Shown here in pieces: positions 32,099 to 41,187 of a DNA stretch of 45,633 nt. The stretch covers positions 1-45,633 of the forward strand of contig CALWPC010000001.1 of NCBI GenBank assembly GCA_944383325.1, read 5' to 3'. The stretch is from an uncultured Lachnospiraceae bacterium. Its GTDB lineage: Bacteria > Bacillota > Clostridia > Lachnospirales > Lachnospiraceae. The notes beneath the pieces were generated by a model that was not told where the DNA came from, ran no database searches, and saw only the letters and a list, made by a program, of their open reading frames with translations. Both the position numbers and the translations under genes were made by a program. Each line of letters starts with the position of its first letter. Positions within the stretch are counted from its first letter, which is position 1.

Positions 32099-33421
32099 AT
32101 GAGAAAAAAAACATTGCAGCCGGCAGGGAAAATGCGAAAGCGTCAGAAGCGGCTAGATCAGATTGCCGGACTTTGTAAGATTGGCCTTTTTGGTCTGGCG
32201 ATTGCGGTTTTTGCGGTGCTTGGATTGCTGATTCCGATTCGGCCCACTACTTCGGAGATGGAAAAAAGACAACTGACGGCTTTTCCCGCTTTTCAGTTGG
32301 AATCGTTTCTGAATGGAGAGTTTTTCAAAAACGTAGGACTTTGGTATGCAGATACGTTTCCGATGCGCGATCAATTTCTTGCCGCTAACAATGCGCTTGA
32401 GGAGCTGTACGGGCTGCAGCAGCGGCAGATTATAACGAGCCGCAAAGCGGAGCAGAATCAGAGCCAGGAAAAACTGCCCGAGCAGGCGGCAGAACAGAGC
32501 GCGGCGGACGGTTCGATTACCGAAGGACAGCCGGAAGTGATTGGGGATGTTTATATCACCGAAGGCAGGGCTTTTGAGCTGTTCTATTTCAGTGAGGAAT
32601 ACACAGACCGATACTGCGAGGTGATTAATAGAGCGCAGGAGCGGTTGGGGGACAAGGTTCATATCTATTGTCTGCCGGCTCCGGTGAATTCTGGAATTAT
32701 TTTGTCGGAGGACATGCAGGAACGGGTGGATTCGTCAAATCAAAAGCAGGCGATTGAATATCTGGCTTCCAAATTGGATTCCAGGGTTACGACGATTGAT
32801 GTGTACGATACGCTGCGCAGTCACAACAGCGAGTATATTTATTTTAATACAGATCATCACTGGACGGCGCTCGGGGCATATTATGCGTATCAGGAATTTG
32901 CAAACGCAAAGGGTGTTCCCGCAAATTCGCTTGATGTCTTTACATCGAACTCCTATGAAGGCTTTCTAGGCACCTTTTACTCTAGCAGTCAGTCAGAGGA
33001 GTTGAAAAATAATTCGGATACGGTGGTTACTTATACGCCGCTAGGCACAAATAATCTGATGCTGACGGATCAGAACGGCATCAGCGTTACAAAGGAGATT
33101 GTCTCCAGTGCCGATGATTTGAGCGCAGGATCGAAGTATATGTGTTTTATAGGCGGTGATCAGCCGTATGCCCATATTATGAATCCGCAGATTCAGGACG
33201 GGTCGTCCATTGCGGTATTTAAAGAATCCTACGCAAATTGCTTTATTCCGTTTTTAGTCGATCATTATGCGGATATTTATATTATTGATTACCGATACTA
33301 TCAAAATGATTTTGTGTCCCTGATACAGGAAAATCATATTCAGGATGTGCTGTTCCTGAACAATTTAAGCGCAATCAATGAGGTTCTGCGCCTTGAGGAG
33401 ATGGAGGCGCTCGTCCCTTAA
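32099..33421 (+). CDS. DHHW-family extracellular protein (AlgJ/AlgX-like SGNH hydrolase fold)
   Basis: 440 residues: a basic N-terminus, one membrane helix (about 28-46), then an extracellular domain. The motif F-N-T-D-H-H-W-T-A-L-G-A-Y near residue 258 gives the DHHW family its name and supplies the Asp-His pair of the catalytic triad. E-K-R-Q-L-T-A-F-P near 55 is the other shared segment. In AlgJ/AlgX this protein takes acetyl groups delivered by the MBOAT partner and attaches them to the polymer. A Gln/Glu-rich low-complexity insert lies at about 120-150. The start follows GGAGGATAGAC. Confidence 0.9.
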   Translation: MRKKTLQPAGKMRKRQKRLDQIAGLCKIGLFGLAIAVFAVLGLLIPIRPTTSEMEKRQLTAFPAFQLESFLNGEFFKNVGLWYADTFPMRDQFLAANNALEELYGLQQRQIITSRKAEQNQSQEKLPEQAAEQSAADGSITEGQPEVIGDVYITEGRAFELFYFSEEYTDRYCEVINRAQERLGDKVHIYCLPAPVNSGIILSEDMQERVDSSNQKQAIEYLASKLDSRVTTIDVYDTLRSHNSEYIYFNTDHHWTALGAYYAYQEFANAKGVPANSLDVFTSNSYEGFLGTFYSSSQSEELKNNSDTVVTYTPLGTNNLMLTDQNGISVTKEIVSSADDLSAGSKYMCFIGGDQPYAHIMNPQIQDGSSIAVFKESYANCFIPFLVDHYADIYIIDYRYYQNDFVSLIQENHIQDVLFLNNLSAINEVLRLEEMEALVP

Positions 33422-33443
33422 CAAATCAGAAAATGGAGGAATT

Positions 33444-34292
33444 ATGAGTTACGCAGATCAAGTGTTTATTTCTATGTGCAGAGATATTCTGGAGAACGGC
33501 GTCAGCACGGAGGGAGAGAAGGTGCGCCCGAAGTGGGAGGATGGTTCGAGCGCTTATACAATAAAGCGTTTTGGCGTTGTCAACCGCTATAATTTGGCGG
33601 AGGAATTTCCGGCCATTACCCTGCGCCGCACATATCTGAAAACCTGTACCGATGAACTGTTGTGGATTTGGCAGAGAAAGTCGAATAATGTCCATGATCT
33701 GAAGGGACATATTTGGGACAGTTGGGCCGATCAGGACGGATCGATTGGAAAGGCATACGGGTACCAGATGGGGGTCAAACATCAGTATGCGGAGGGAATG
33801 ATGGATCAGGTTGATCGGGTACTTTATGATTTAAAACATAATCCATACAGCCGGCGCATTATGACAAATTTGTATGTGCATCAGGATCTGCATGAGATGA
33901 ATTTATATCCCTGCGCATACAGTATGACATTTAATGTCACAAAATCAAAACAGAGCGATCGCCTGGTGCTCAACGGGATATTGAATCAGCGTTCCAGTGA
34001 TGTGCTGACGGCAAATAATTGGAATGTGTGCCAATATGCGGTGCTTATGCATATGTTGGCGCAGGTGTCCGATATGGATGTAGGCGAATTTGTTCATGTG
34101 ATTGCGGACGCGCATATTTATGACCGGCATATACCGATTGTCAGAGAATTGATCGAACGCCCGGCTTATCCGGCGCCGAAATTCTGGCTGAATCCTGAAA
34201 TCAGGGATTTTTATCAGTTTACACCGGACGACGTTGCGCTGTCCGACTATCAGACCGGCCCGCAGATCGAAAATATTCCGGTAGCGGTCTAG
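33444..34292 (+). CDS. thyA: Thymidylate synthase
   Basis: 282 residues; makes dTMP from dUMP with methylene-tetrahydrofolate. Catalytic Cys is in N-L-Y-P-C-A-Y-S-M-T-F (about residue 155). The phosphate-binding pair R-R lies in Y-S-R-R-I-M-T-N-L, and N-Q-R-S-S-D-V and H-I-Y-D-R-H complete the dUMP site. The residue after the catalytic Cys is Ala, not His as in E. coli. The ATG at 33444 has GGAGGAATT upstream, so the longer frame is rejected. folA follows after 30 bp, the usual functional pair. Confidence 0.95.
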   Translation: MSYADQVFISMCRDILENGVSTEGEKVRPKWEDGSSAYTIKRFGVVNRYNLAEEFPAITLRRTYLKTCTDELLWIWQRKSNNVHDLKGHIWDSWADQDGSIGKAYGYQMGVKHQYAEGMMDQVDRVLYDLKHNPYSRRIMTNLYVHQDLHEMNLYPCAYSMTFNVTKSKQSDRLVLNGILNQRSSDVLTANNWNVCQYAVLMHMLAQVSDMDVGEFVHVIADAHIYDRHIPIVRELIERPAYPAPKFWLNPEIRDFYQFTPDDVALSDYQTGPQIENIPVAV

Positions 34293-34322
34293 TATCTTAT
34301 CATAAGGCAAGGAGGTTGCATT

Positions 34323-34829
34323 GTGAATATTATTGTCTCGGCAGACCGAAATTGGGGCATTGGATGCCAGAATAAATTACTCGTGCGTATTCCTCAGGAT
34401 ATGAAATTTTTCCGTGCGACGACGACCGGTAAAGTGGTGGTTATGGGACGTAAAACGCTTGAGAGCTTACCGAACGGACAGCCGTTAAGTAACCGCACGA
34501 ATATTGTACTGTCCAGGGATCCGAAGTACAGTGTACGGGGGGCAATAGTGCGGCATTCGATGGAAGAATGCCTGCAGACTCTGCGGGAGTATGATACGGA
34601 TGATGTGTATATTATCGGCGGGGAGAGCCTTTACAGAGGGCTGCTTCCATACTGCAAGGTGGCGCATGTCACACGGATTGATCATACATTTGAAGCAGAT
34701 ACGTTTTTTCCAAATCTGGATGAAGATCCGGAGTGGGTTCAGACGGCGGACAGCGAGGAACAGACTTATTTTGATCTGGAATATGAGTTTTGCCGTTATG
34801 AGCGAGTGCGCGGACTGCGCTGTGTTTAA
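34323..34829 (+). CDS. folA: Dihydrofolate reductase
   Basis: 168 residues; reduces dihydrofolate to tetrahydrofolate with NADPH and restores the cofactor consumed by ThyA. Features are I-V-S-A-D-R-N-W-G-I-G near the start, the acidic substrate-binding residue in I-P-Q-D-M-K-F-F, V-V-M-G-R-K-T-L-E-S-L-P for NADPH, and I-I-G-G-E-S-L-Y-R. GTG start with AAGGAGGTTGCATT upstream. It is likely co-transcribed with thyA and perhaps with the MBOAT/DHHW genes before it. Confidence 0.95.
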   Translation: MNIIVSADRNWGIGCQNKLLVRIPQDMKFFRATTTGKVVVMGRKTLESLPNGQPLSNRTNIVLSRDPKYSVRGAIVRHSMEECLQTLREYDTDDVYIIGGESLYRGLLPYCKVAHVTRIDHTFEADTFFPNLDEDPEWVQTADSEEQTYFDLEYEFCRYERVRGLRCV

Positions 34830-34867
34830 ATTGGTAATAAAATCTTCATCGAATTTTAATAAATGAA

Positions 34868-34896
34868 TTGACATCATTTAGAAAATGTTAGATAAT
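34868..34896 (+). promoter_or_regulatory. Promoter of the branched-chain aminotransferase gene
   Basis: TTGACA (34868-34873), a 17-bp spacer and GATAAT (34891-34896), about 45 bp before the start codon. Confidence 0.75.
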
Positions 34897-34940
34897 ACAC
34901 GGTAGGGGATTAGAATTTTAACGGAAGGATGGTATTCATC

Positions 34941-36008
34941 ATGAATATTCGAATCGAAAAAACAACCAATCCAAAACCGTTGCCAGCAGACGATAATCCG
35001 TTGACATTCGGTACCATTTTTACAGATCATATGTTTATTATGAACTATGAGAGCGGTAAGGGGTGGCATGACGCCAGAATTGTCCCGTATCAGCCCATTT
35101 CTCTGGATCCTTCCTCGATGGTGTTTCACTATGGGCAGGAGATGTTTGAAGGGCTGAAAGCCTATCGTGCAGAGGACGGCCGGATCCTGTTGTTTCGTCC
35201 GGACAAGAACATTGAGCGGGCCAATAATACCAACCGAAGAATTTGTATACCGGAAATTGATCCGGCAGATTTTCTTCAGGCGCTGAAAGAAATTGTGAAA
35301 ATTGATCAGGCATGGATACCGAAGCGGCCTGGGACGTCGTTGTATATCCGTCCGTTTATTATTGCGACGGATCCGTTTTTAGGCGTTCGCCCGTCGGATA
35401 CATATCTGTTTATGATTATTCTTTCCCCTGTGGGGCCGTACTATCCGGAAGGCCTCGATCCGGTTAAGATCTGGATTGAGGACGAGTATGTCCGCGCAGT
35501 GAGAGGCGGAATCGGAGAGGCCAAGACGGGCGGCAATTACGTGGCCAGTCTCGCTTCCCAGGTAAAAGCTCATGACGAGGGGTACAGTCAGGTTCTCTGG
35601 CTTGACGGTGTGGAGCGCCGGTATATCGAAGAAGTCGGCGCAATGAATATTTTCTTTAAAATTAACGGCACGGTTGTCACGCCGATGTTAAATGGCAGTA
35701 TTTTGCCGGGCGTTACGAGAGATTCGTGTATACAGCTGTGCAGACAGTGGGGTCTGCCTGTCGAGGAGCGCCGTATATCAGTGGACGAGCTGTTTGAGGC
35801 GGCTGAGAACGGGACGCTTGAGGAATGTTGGGGAAGCGGCACGGCAGCAGTCATCTCTCCGGTCGGACATCTTCGTTGGGAGAATGAGGTCGTTCAGATC
35901 CAGGACGGCGGAATCGGGCCGGTCAGCCAGAAGCTGTATGATACGGTAACCGGCATACAGTTGGGCCGGGTAGAAGGACCGGAAGGTTGGGTTGTAGAAG
36001 TAAAATGA
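34941..36008 (+). CDS. ilvE: Branched-chain amino acid aminotransferase
   Basis: 355 residues from the ATG at 34941. An ATG at 34929 sits directly on the GGAAGG signal and is unlikely. It is a class IV PLP aminotransferase of the BCAT type: F-H-Y-G-Q-E-M-F-E-G-L-K-A-Y near 75, the R-P-D-K-N segment, the PLP lysine in G-E-A-K-T-G-G-N-Y-A-type sequence (here G-N-Y-V-A-S), and W-G-S-G-T-A-A-V. It interconverts valine, leucine and isoleucine with their keto acids. No other ilv or leu gene is adjacent. Confidence 0.93.
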   Translation: MNIRIEKTTNPKPLPADDNPLTFGTIFTDHMFIMNYESGKGWHDARIVPYQPISLDPSSMVFHYGQEMFEGLKAYRAEDGRILLFRPDKNIERANNTNRRICIPEIDPADFLQALKEIVKIDQAWIPKRPGTSLYIRPFIIATDPFLGVRPSDTYLFMIILSPVGPYYPEGLDPVKIWIEDEYVRAVRGGIGEAKTGGNYVASLASQVKAHDEGYSQVLWLDGVERRYIEEVGAMNIFFKINGTVVTPMLNGSILPGVTRDSCIQLCRQWGLPVEERRISVDELFEAAENGTLEECWGSGTAAVISPVGHLRWENEVVQIQDGGIGPVSQKLYDTVTGIQLGRVEGPEGWVVEVK

Positions 36009-36036
36009 TTTTTTGGCAAAGGGTGATGAAAGAAAC

Positions 36037-37299
36037 ATGAAGAAATTTGTAGCCGTGTTGTGTACAGCTGCGACATTCGGAATGTCAGTGCTGACCGCAT
36101 TCGGAGCGACGGACAGTTCTACTGCTGAACAGATTCAGAAGGCACAGAGTGAGAAAGCGGCGACCGAGCAGGAAATTTCCAACGCACAAAATACCAAAAA
36201 TGCGCTTGAAACTGACCGAGTACAGTTGGAGGGCTATCTCGGGGAGCTTGACCAGAAGCTCCTTGAGCTGAGCGGCAGTATCAGCGATTTAGAGTCAAAG
36301 ATTCAGGAAAAGGAACAAAAGATTACCGAACTTCAGGCGGATCTGGAGCAGGCGAAGCAGGACATGGATGCGCAGTATGACGATATGAAAAAGCGGATCC
36401 AGTATATGTACGAAAAAGGTACGCAGGGTTTTTACAGCGCTCTGGCAGGAGCGGACACACTTGGCGATATAATCAGTAAGACCGAGTATATTACGAGCAT
36501 GTCCAAGTATGACCGGCAAATGTTAGAGAAGTATCAGGAATTGTACGAACGTATTTCCAGTGATGAGAAAGCGCTTGAGAGTGAGCAGAGCAGTCTGACC
36601 GAGATGCAGGCTTCTATGGAGACGCAGAAGGCCGAACTGGAGCAGGTTATCGCTACGACACAGGCCGAGCTGAATCAGCACAATGATGAGATTGCAGCGG
36701 CGCAGCAGCAGATTGCGGAATACGAAGCGCAGCTTAGTGAACAGGAACAGCGGCTTGCTAACCTGGAGGCAATTCAGGCGGCCGAAGCGATTGCAGACAG
36801 CTCCTCAGAAGTCGTTGCGACGGCCAATAAGGCCAAGACGATTGCACAGGGACTGGCGGATAAAATGAGTCAGTTGGGGCTTAGTACATCTGCTCCGGTG
36901 TCCACGACAGACATTACGGTTACATACGGAGAGCCTTATGCGGCGACACAGAGTGATCTTGTTCTGTTGGCAACGCTTATTTATGTGGAGGCGGGCGCAG
37001 AGCCGTTTGAGGGCAAAATTGCTGTCGGCGCGTGTGTTATGAACCGTGTAAGAAGCTCGGAGTTTCCGAATACGATTCTCGGTGTTATCTATGATCCGGG
37101 GCAGTTTACACCGGTGACCACAGGAAAATTTGCGGAAGCTCTGGCAACGGGCGTGCCTGATTCCTGTTATGAGGCGGCGCAGATGGCGCTCGACGGATAT
37201 AACAATATCGGAGATTATCTGTATTTCCGTACGCCGAATGGCCGTGTCAGCGGACTTCAGATTGGCGGGCATATTTTCCATGACGGACATGTGTTCTGA
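36037..37299 (+). CDS. Secreted cell-wall hydrolase: CwlO/PcsB-like coiled coil plus SleB domain
   Basis: 420 residues. A signal peptide (1-24, M-K-K-F then a hydrophobic stretch ending T-A-F-G-A) is followed by a long coiled coil (about 28-245) rich in Gln and Glu, with the Y-M-Y-E-K-G-T-Q-G segment typical of the CwlO/PcsB N-domain. The C-terminus (about 300-420) is a SleB-type hydrolase: Y-V-E-A-G-A-E-P-F-E-G-K-I-A-V-G-A-C-V-M-N-R holds the catalytic Glu. It probably cuts peptidoglycan outside the membrane, with the coiled coil controlling activity. SleB domains are best known from spore germination, but the coiled coil suggests a vegetative or division role. Confidence 0.9.
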   Translation: MKKFVAVLCTAATFGMSVLTAFGATDSSTAEQIQKAQSEKAATEQEISNAQNTKNALETDRVQLEGYLGELDQKLLELSGSISDLESKIQEKEQKITELQADLEQAKQDMDAQYDDMKKRIQYMYEKGTQGFYSALAGADTLGDIISKTEYITSMSKYDRQMLEKYQELYERISSDEKALESEQSSLTEMQASMETQKAELEQVIATTQAELNQHNDEIAAAQQQIAEYEAQLSEQEQRLANLEAIQAAEAIADSSSEVVATANKAKTIAQGLADKMSQLGLSTSAPVSTTDITVTYGEPYAATQSDLVLLATLIYVEAGAEPFEGKIAVGACVMNRVRSSEFPNTILGVIYDPGQFTPVTTGKFAEALATGVPDSCYEAAQMALDGYNNIGDYLYFRTPNGRVSGLQIGGHIFHDGHVF

Positions 37300-37315
37300 T
37301 AATTGATATAAGATC

Positions 37316-37359
37316 AAAAAAAGCGGATGAGAAACCTAATGGTTTCCCATCCGTTTTTT
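37316..37359. terminator. Bidirectional terminator between the SleB-domain gene and the MATE gene
   Basis: CGGATGAGAAACC (37324-37336) and GGTTTCCCATCCG (37341-37353) pair with one mismatch, flanked by an A-run on the left and TTTTTT on the right. It suits both convergent transcripts. Confidence 0.88.
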
Positions 37360-37367
37360 AATTGTAG

Positions 37368-38765
37368 TCAACGCAGGCTGCCGCCGGAAAATTTAGGCCA
37401 CATGGTGCATAGCATCGTCACAAAGCATGCGGTTCCCCCAATCAGGTTGGAAATCGGTTCGGCAAGAAAAACGCCGTGAACGCCGAGATTTCCGATATAT
37501 GGAAGCAGCAGCGTCAGAGGTACGACGATGATTGCTTTGCGCAGAAGAGAAAAGAAAATGGCCTGTTTTGCTTTTCCCAATCCGGTGAACACCGACTGTC
37601 CCGAAAACTGCAGGGACATAAAACAAAAGCCGAAAAAATAGATGCGTATTGCGTGTGTTCCAATTTCCAATAGTTCGCCGCTGCCGTCAAACAGGAGGAT
37701 CAAAAATTGAGGAGCGATCATCGTGAGTATCCAGGCAATGGTCGTATAGCCGATACTGATCAGCGACATGACCTTGATGCAGCTTTTGACCCGACTGTAT
37801 TTGTTTGCTCCGTAGTTATAGCCGAGAACCGGCTGAGCACCCTGCGTTAGTCCGTTTACGGGTATGCTTAATATTTCCCGTATGGAATTGATGATGGTCA
37901 TGACTCCGACATAGGGATCTCCTCCGAATTTTTGAAGAGAAACATTGCACACAATCTGCACCATACAGTTTGTAGCCTGCATGATAAAGCCGGATAATCC
38001 GAGTGACAAAATCTGACGGATAAGCGGAAACTTTAAATTCATACAGCAGCGCCGCAATTTTAACAGTGTACGGGATCCGGTCAGAAATCGCAGCACCCAG
38101 ATCGCCGAGATCAGCTGTGAGATGACAGTGGCGATCGCGGCGCCTTTTACGCCGAGCTGAAAGACAAAAATAAACAGCGGATCTAAAATCAGATTTAGAA
38201 TAGCGCCGATGATCACCGTGGCCATGCCGAATCCGACAAAGCCCTGACAATTTATAAATCCGTTCATACCAAGTGTAATCATCACAAATATATTTCCGAG
38301 AAGATAAATGGAAAGATAGTCGTTGGCGTACGGGAATGTTGCGTCGCTTGCACCTAATAAATAAAGCAGGGGTTTTTTTGTCAGCAGGCCGATCACGGTC
38401 AGAACGAGTCCGGTCAGCAGCAAAAGCGCAAAGGAATTTCCGATAATTTCCTCCGCGTCGCGATTTTTTTGTTTGCCGCGCGCAATGGAGCACAGCGGAG
38501 TGCTGCCGGTACTGATCAGATAAGAAAATGCGGTGACTACGGTAATAATCGGAAAAGTGACGCCAATTCCGGTCAGTGCGTCCGAATTAGCGTGCGAGAT
38601 TCTTCCGATATAAATGCGGTCGACAATATTATAGAGGACACTGATGAATTGTCCAATCATGAGCGGTATCGACAGCTTTAAAATGGTCTGGGGAATACTG
38701 CCCGAAGAAAAATCATGATTATTGTGACGATCCGGTTCATGAAGTTTTTGAAGCAGTTGCATCAT
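37368..38765 (-). CDS. MATE-family efflux transporter
   Basis: 465 residues with 12 predicted helices in two bundles. I-P-L-M-I-G-Q-F-I-S-V-L-Y-N-I-V-D-R-I-Y-I-G near the start and P-V-L-G-Y-N-Y-G-A in the second half are hallmark MATE segments. Such proteins export drugs or metabolites by Na+ or H+ antiport. The start codon at 38765 is followed at once by a second ATG; GGAGAG lies 11 nt upstream. The aminotransferase gene lies 70 bp upstream on the same strand, but the two products have no clear link. Confidence 0.92.
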   Translation of the reverse strand: MMQLLQKLHEPDRHNNHDFSSGSIPQTILKLSIPLMIGQFISVLYNIVDRIYIGRISHANSDALTGIGVTFPIITVVTAFSYLISTGSTPLCSIARGKQKNRDAEEIIGNSFALLLLTGLVLTVIGLLTKKPLLYLLGASDATFPYANDYLSIYLLGNIFVMITLGMNGFINCQGFVGFGMATVIIGAILNLILDPLFIFVFQLGVKGAAIATVISQLISAIWVLRFLTGSRTLLKLRRCCMNLKFPLIRQILSLGLSGFIMQATNCMVQIVCNVSLQKFGGDPYVGVMTIINSIREILSIPVNGLTQGAQPVLGYNYGANKYSRVKSCIKVMSLISIGYTTIAWILTMIAPQFLILLFDGSGELLEIGTHAIRIYFFGFCFMSLQFSGQSVFTGLGKAKQAIFFSLLRKAIIVVPLTLLLPYIGNLGVHGVFLAEPISNLIGGTACFVTMLCTMWPKFSGGSLR

Positions 38766-38835
38766 AGTGCGATCTACTCTCCAATCTTAGGCATATCGTT
38801 GATCCCTGGCATAAGTCGTGCGAAGGGCAGAAAAA

Positions 38836-40050
38836 TTATTGCCGGTAGTTCGCCAGAAAGTCCGAAAGCTTCTCGGTAGCCTGCCTAAGCTGACAAAGCT
38901 CCGGGAGATATACAATGCGGAAATGGTCCGGCTGCCCCCAGTTAAAGCCTCTTCCATGGGTAAATAATACATGTTTTTCGCGAAGAAAATCCAGTACAAA
39001 CTGTTCATCGTCCATAATATGAAATTTTTTCGTGTCAATGCGCGGAAAGATGTAAAATGCAGCCTTTGGTTTGACGGCAGATAAACCGGGAATATCATTG
39101 ATTGCACGGTATATGTATTCACGCTGTTCGTAAATGCGTCCGCCGGGCTGCAAATGATCCTGAGCGTTTTTGGCATGCTTTAAGGCAGTCTGGATGACAG
39201 ACTGTGCAGGCACATTGGAGCAAAGGCGCATGTTGGAGAGCATATCCAGGCCCTCAATGTAGCCCTTGGCTCGGTCTTTGGCACCGCTCAATACCATCCA
39301 ACCGCACCGGAATCCGGCAATCATATGCGATTTGGAAAGTCCGTTCAGGGTAATGCAAAACAGATCCGGGGCGAGGGCGGCGATGGACGTATGTTCAATG
39401 CCGTCGAGCGTCAGCCGGTCGTAAATTTCGTCTGAGAATAAAATCAATTCGTGTTCTCTCGCCAGGTTGGCAATTTGCTCCAGAACTTCACGCGGGTAGA
39501 CAGCTCCGGTCGGATTGTTCGGATTGATAATGACAATGGCTTTCGTTTTATCAGTGATTTTTCTGCGCATATCTTCGATGTCGGGATACCAGTCCGACTG
39601 TTCGTCGCATGTGTAATGAACCGCTTTTCCGCCGGCCAGCGTGACACAGCCGGTCCACAAAGGATAATCAGGCGAGGGAACGAGAATTTCATCGCCGTTG
39701 TCAATCAGGCCCTGCGTGACCATATTAATCAGTTCACTGACGCCGTTTCCGGTGTAAATATCGCGCAGAGAAACATTCGGTATTTGTTTTGTCTTTGTAT
39801 ATTCCAGTATCGCTTCGCGTGCCGAGGCAATTCCGTGCGAATCGGAATATCCCTGCGTATCTTCCAGTGTCTGCATCATTTCATGTAAAATTTCTTTCGG
39901 CGCGCGGAAGCCAAAAGGAGCCGGATTGCCGATATTTAATTTCAGCACGTCGATGCCCTGTTCAATCATATCATTTGCCGCGTCCAAAACCGGCCCGCGG
40001 ACGTCATAGCATACCTCGTCCAGTTTTGTTGATTTGTGAAATGTTCTCAT
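38836..40050 (-). CDS. PLP-dependent aminotransferase, alanine-type (AlaA/YfbQ-like)
   Basis: 404 residues of aminotransferase class I/II. K-L-N-I-G-N-P-A-P-F-G-F near residue 40, I-Y-T-G-N-G-V-S-E-L-I near 98, I-N-P-N-N-P-T-G-A-V-Y near 175, and the PLP lysine in N-G-L-S-K-S-H-M-I-A-G-F-R match the AlaA group, which makes alanine from pyruvate and glutamate. The ATG at 40050 is chosen for GGAGGAATT just upstream; an ATG at 40080 is in frame but lacks a site. A weak promoter may lie at about 40100-40130. Substrate range is not proven by sequence. Confidence 0.88.
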   Translation of the reverse strand: MRTFHKSTKLDEVCYDVRGPVLDAANDMIEQGIDVLKLNIGNPAPFGFRAPKEILHEMMQTLEDTQGYSDSHGIASAREAILEYTKTKQIPNVSLRDIYTGNGVSELINMVTQGLIDNGDEILVPSPDYPLWTGCVTLAGGKAVHYTCDEQSDWYPDIEDMRRKITDKTKAIVIINPNNPTGAVYPREVLEQIANLAREHELILFSDEIYDRLTLDGIEHTSIAALAPDLFCITLNGLSKSHMIAGFRCGWMVLSGAKDRAKGYIEGLDMLSNMRLCSNVPAQSVIQTALKHAKNAQDHLQPGGRIYEQREYIYRAINDIPGLSAVKPKAAFYIFPRIDTKKFHIMDDEQFVLDFLREKHVLFTHGRGFNWGQPDHFRIVYLPELCQLRQATEKLSDFLANYRQ

Positions 40051-40183
40051 AATTCCTCCAAAGTACTTGTTGTATATCAATTAGATGCTGTTTCTATAAC
40101 ATATAATTTTATCATTTTACAGGAAAAAAACAAGAGTAAGATTTATTCTCGAGAGATACAGGCACGGCATGTACAAGGAGGAG

Positions 40184-40211
40184 GCATATTCTTTCTTCGT
40201 TTACATATATT
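40184..40211 (+). promoter_or_regulatory. Sigma-E-type promoter of the spoIIIA operon
   Basis: GCATATT (40184-40190), a 13-bp spacer and CATATATT (40204-40211) closely match the sigma-E consensus (KMATATT ... CATACAHT). The predicted start at about 40218 leaves a leader of about 20 nt. In Bacillus spoIIIA is transcribed by mother-cell sigma-E, so place and match agree. Confidence 0.75.
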
Positions 40212-40236
40212 GAACAAAAGAGGTGGTGGACAGGTG

Positions 40237-41187
40237 ATGGGGACAGCAGTTTATGAGGATGTGTTAAAGATTTTTCCGGTGTCCGTCAGAGCGCTCTTTA
40301 AAAACGCGGCGTTTCAGTATGAACAACTGCAGGAAATTCGAATGAGAAGCGGCCGGCCGCTCTGTGTGCGCTATCAGGGCCGGGAGTGTTTTCTGACCGC
40401 CGCCGGAGAACGGACAAACTGCGTCAGGGACGCTTTTTGTGTGAATGACCGGCAGCTGCAGGAGACGCTGCAGCTTGCGAGCGGATATTCACTCTATTCT
40501 TATGAAGAAGAAATCCGACAGGGTTATTTTACGATACGTGGAGGGCACCGCATTGGGGTCGCCGGAAAAGTGATTGTGGAAGGGGGAACAATCCGGGGAA
40601 TACGGTACATCACATGTATGAATATACGTCTCTCGCATCAGGTGCGCGGATGTGCGGCGCCCGTTTTGCCGTATCTGCTTGATCGTAACGGCCGGCTGTA
40701 TCATACGCTGATCTTATCGCCGCCCCGCTGCGGGAAAACAACATTGTTGAGAGACTTAATACGCCTGCTCTCTTACGGAAGCGGCGATGCGCCGGGGCGG
40801 ACGGTCGGAGTAGTGGATGAGCGTTCGGAAATTGCAGGCTGTTATATGGGAGTGCCGCAAAATGATCTCGGCATCCGCACGGACGTTCTCGATTGCTGTC
40901 CGAAGGCGGAGGGGATGATGCTGCTGATTCGCACAATGTCGCCGGAGATTGTGGCAGTGGACGAGATTGGAAGCGCTGCGGACGCAGAGGCCATTGAATC
41001 CGCGATCCACTGCGGATGCAGAGTTCTCGCGACAGCCCACGCGGAAAATCTGGAAGAAATTCAGAGGAAACCGATTATGAGCGCTTGTTTAAGCAACCGG
41101 CTTTTTGAAAGGTTTGTCATCCTGCAGCCTGCGGCCTGCGGCAGGGTACGGGAAATTTTAAACGAGGAGGGGGAGCGCTTATGCTGA
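40237..41187 (+). CDS. spoIIIAA: Stage III sporulation protein AA, secretion-type ATPase
   Basis: 316 residues; a relative of type II/IV secretion ATPases. Walker A is S-P-P-R-C-G-K-T-T-L at 161-170, with R-G-G-H-R-I-G-V-A-G near 101-110 and V-V-D-E-R-S-E-I-A-G as the Walker B region. It powers assembly or transport of the channel between mother cell and forespore. The ATG at 40237 is 26 bp past the -10; a GTG at 40234 is equally near the GGTGGTGG signal. It opens an eight-gene operon and overlaps spoIIIAB by 7 bp. Confidence 0.95.
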   Translation: MGTAVYEDVLKIFPVSVRALFKNAAFQYEQLQEIRMRSGRPLCVRYQGRECFLTAAGERTNCVRDAFCVNDRQLQETLQLASGYSLYSYEEEIRQGYFTIRGGHRIGVAGKVIVEGGTIRGIRYITCMNIRLSHQVRGCAAPVLPYLLDRNGRLYHTLILSPPRCGKTTLLRDLIRLLSYGSGDAPGRTVGVVDERSEIAGCYMGVPQNDLGIRTDVLDCCPKAEGMMLLIRTMSPEIVAVDEIGSAADAEAIESAIHCGCRVLATAHAENLEEIQRKPIMSACLSNRLFERFVILQPAACGRVREILNEEGERLC

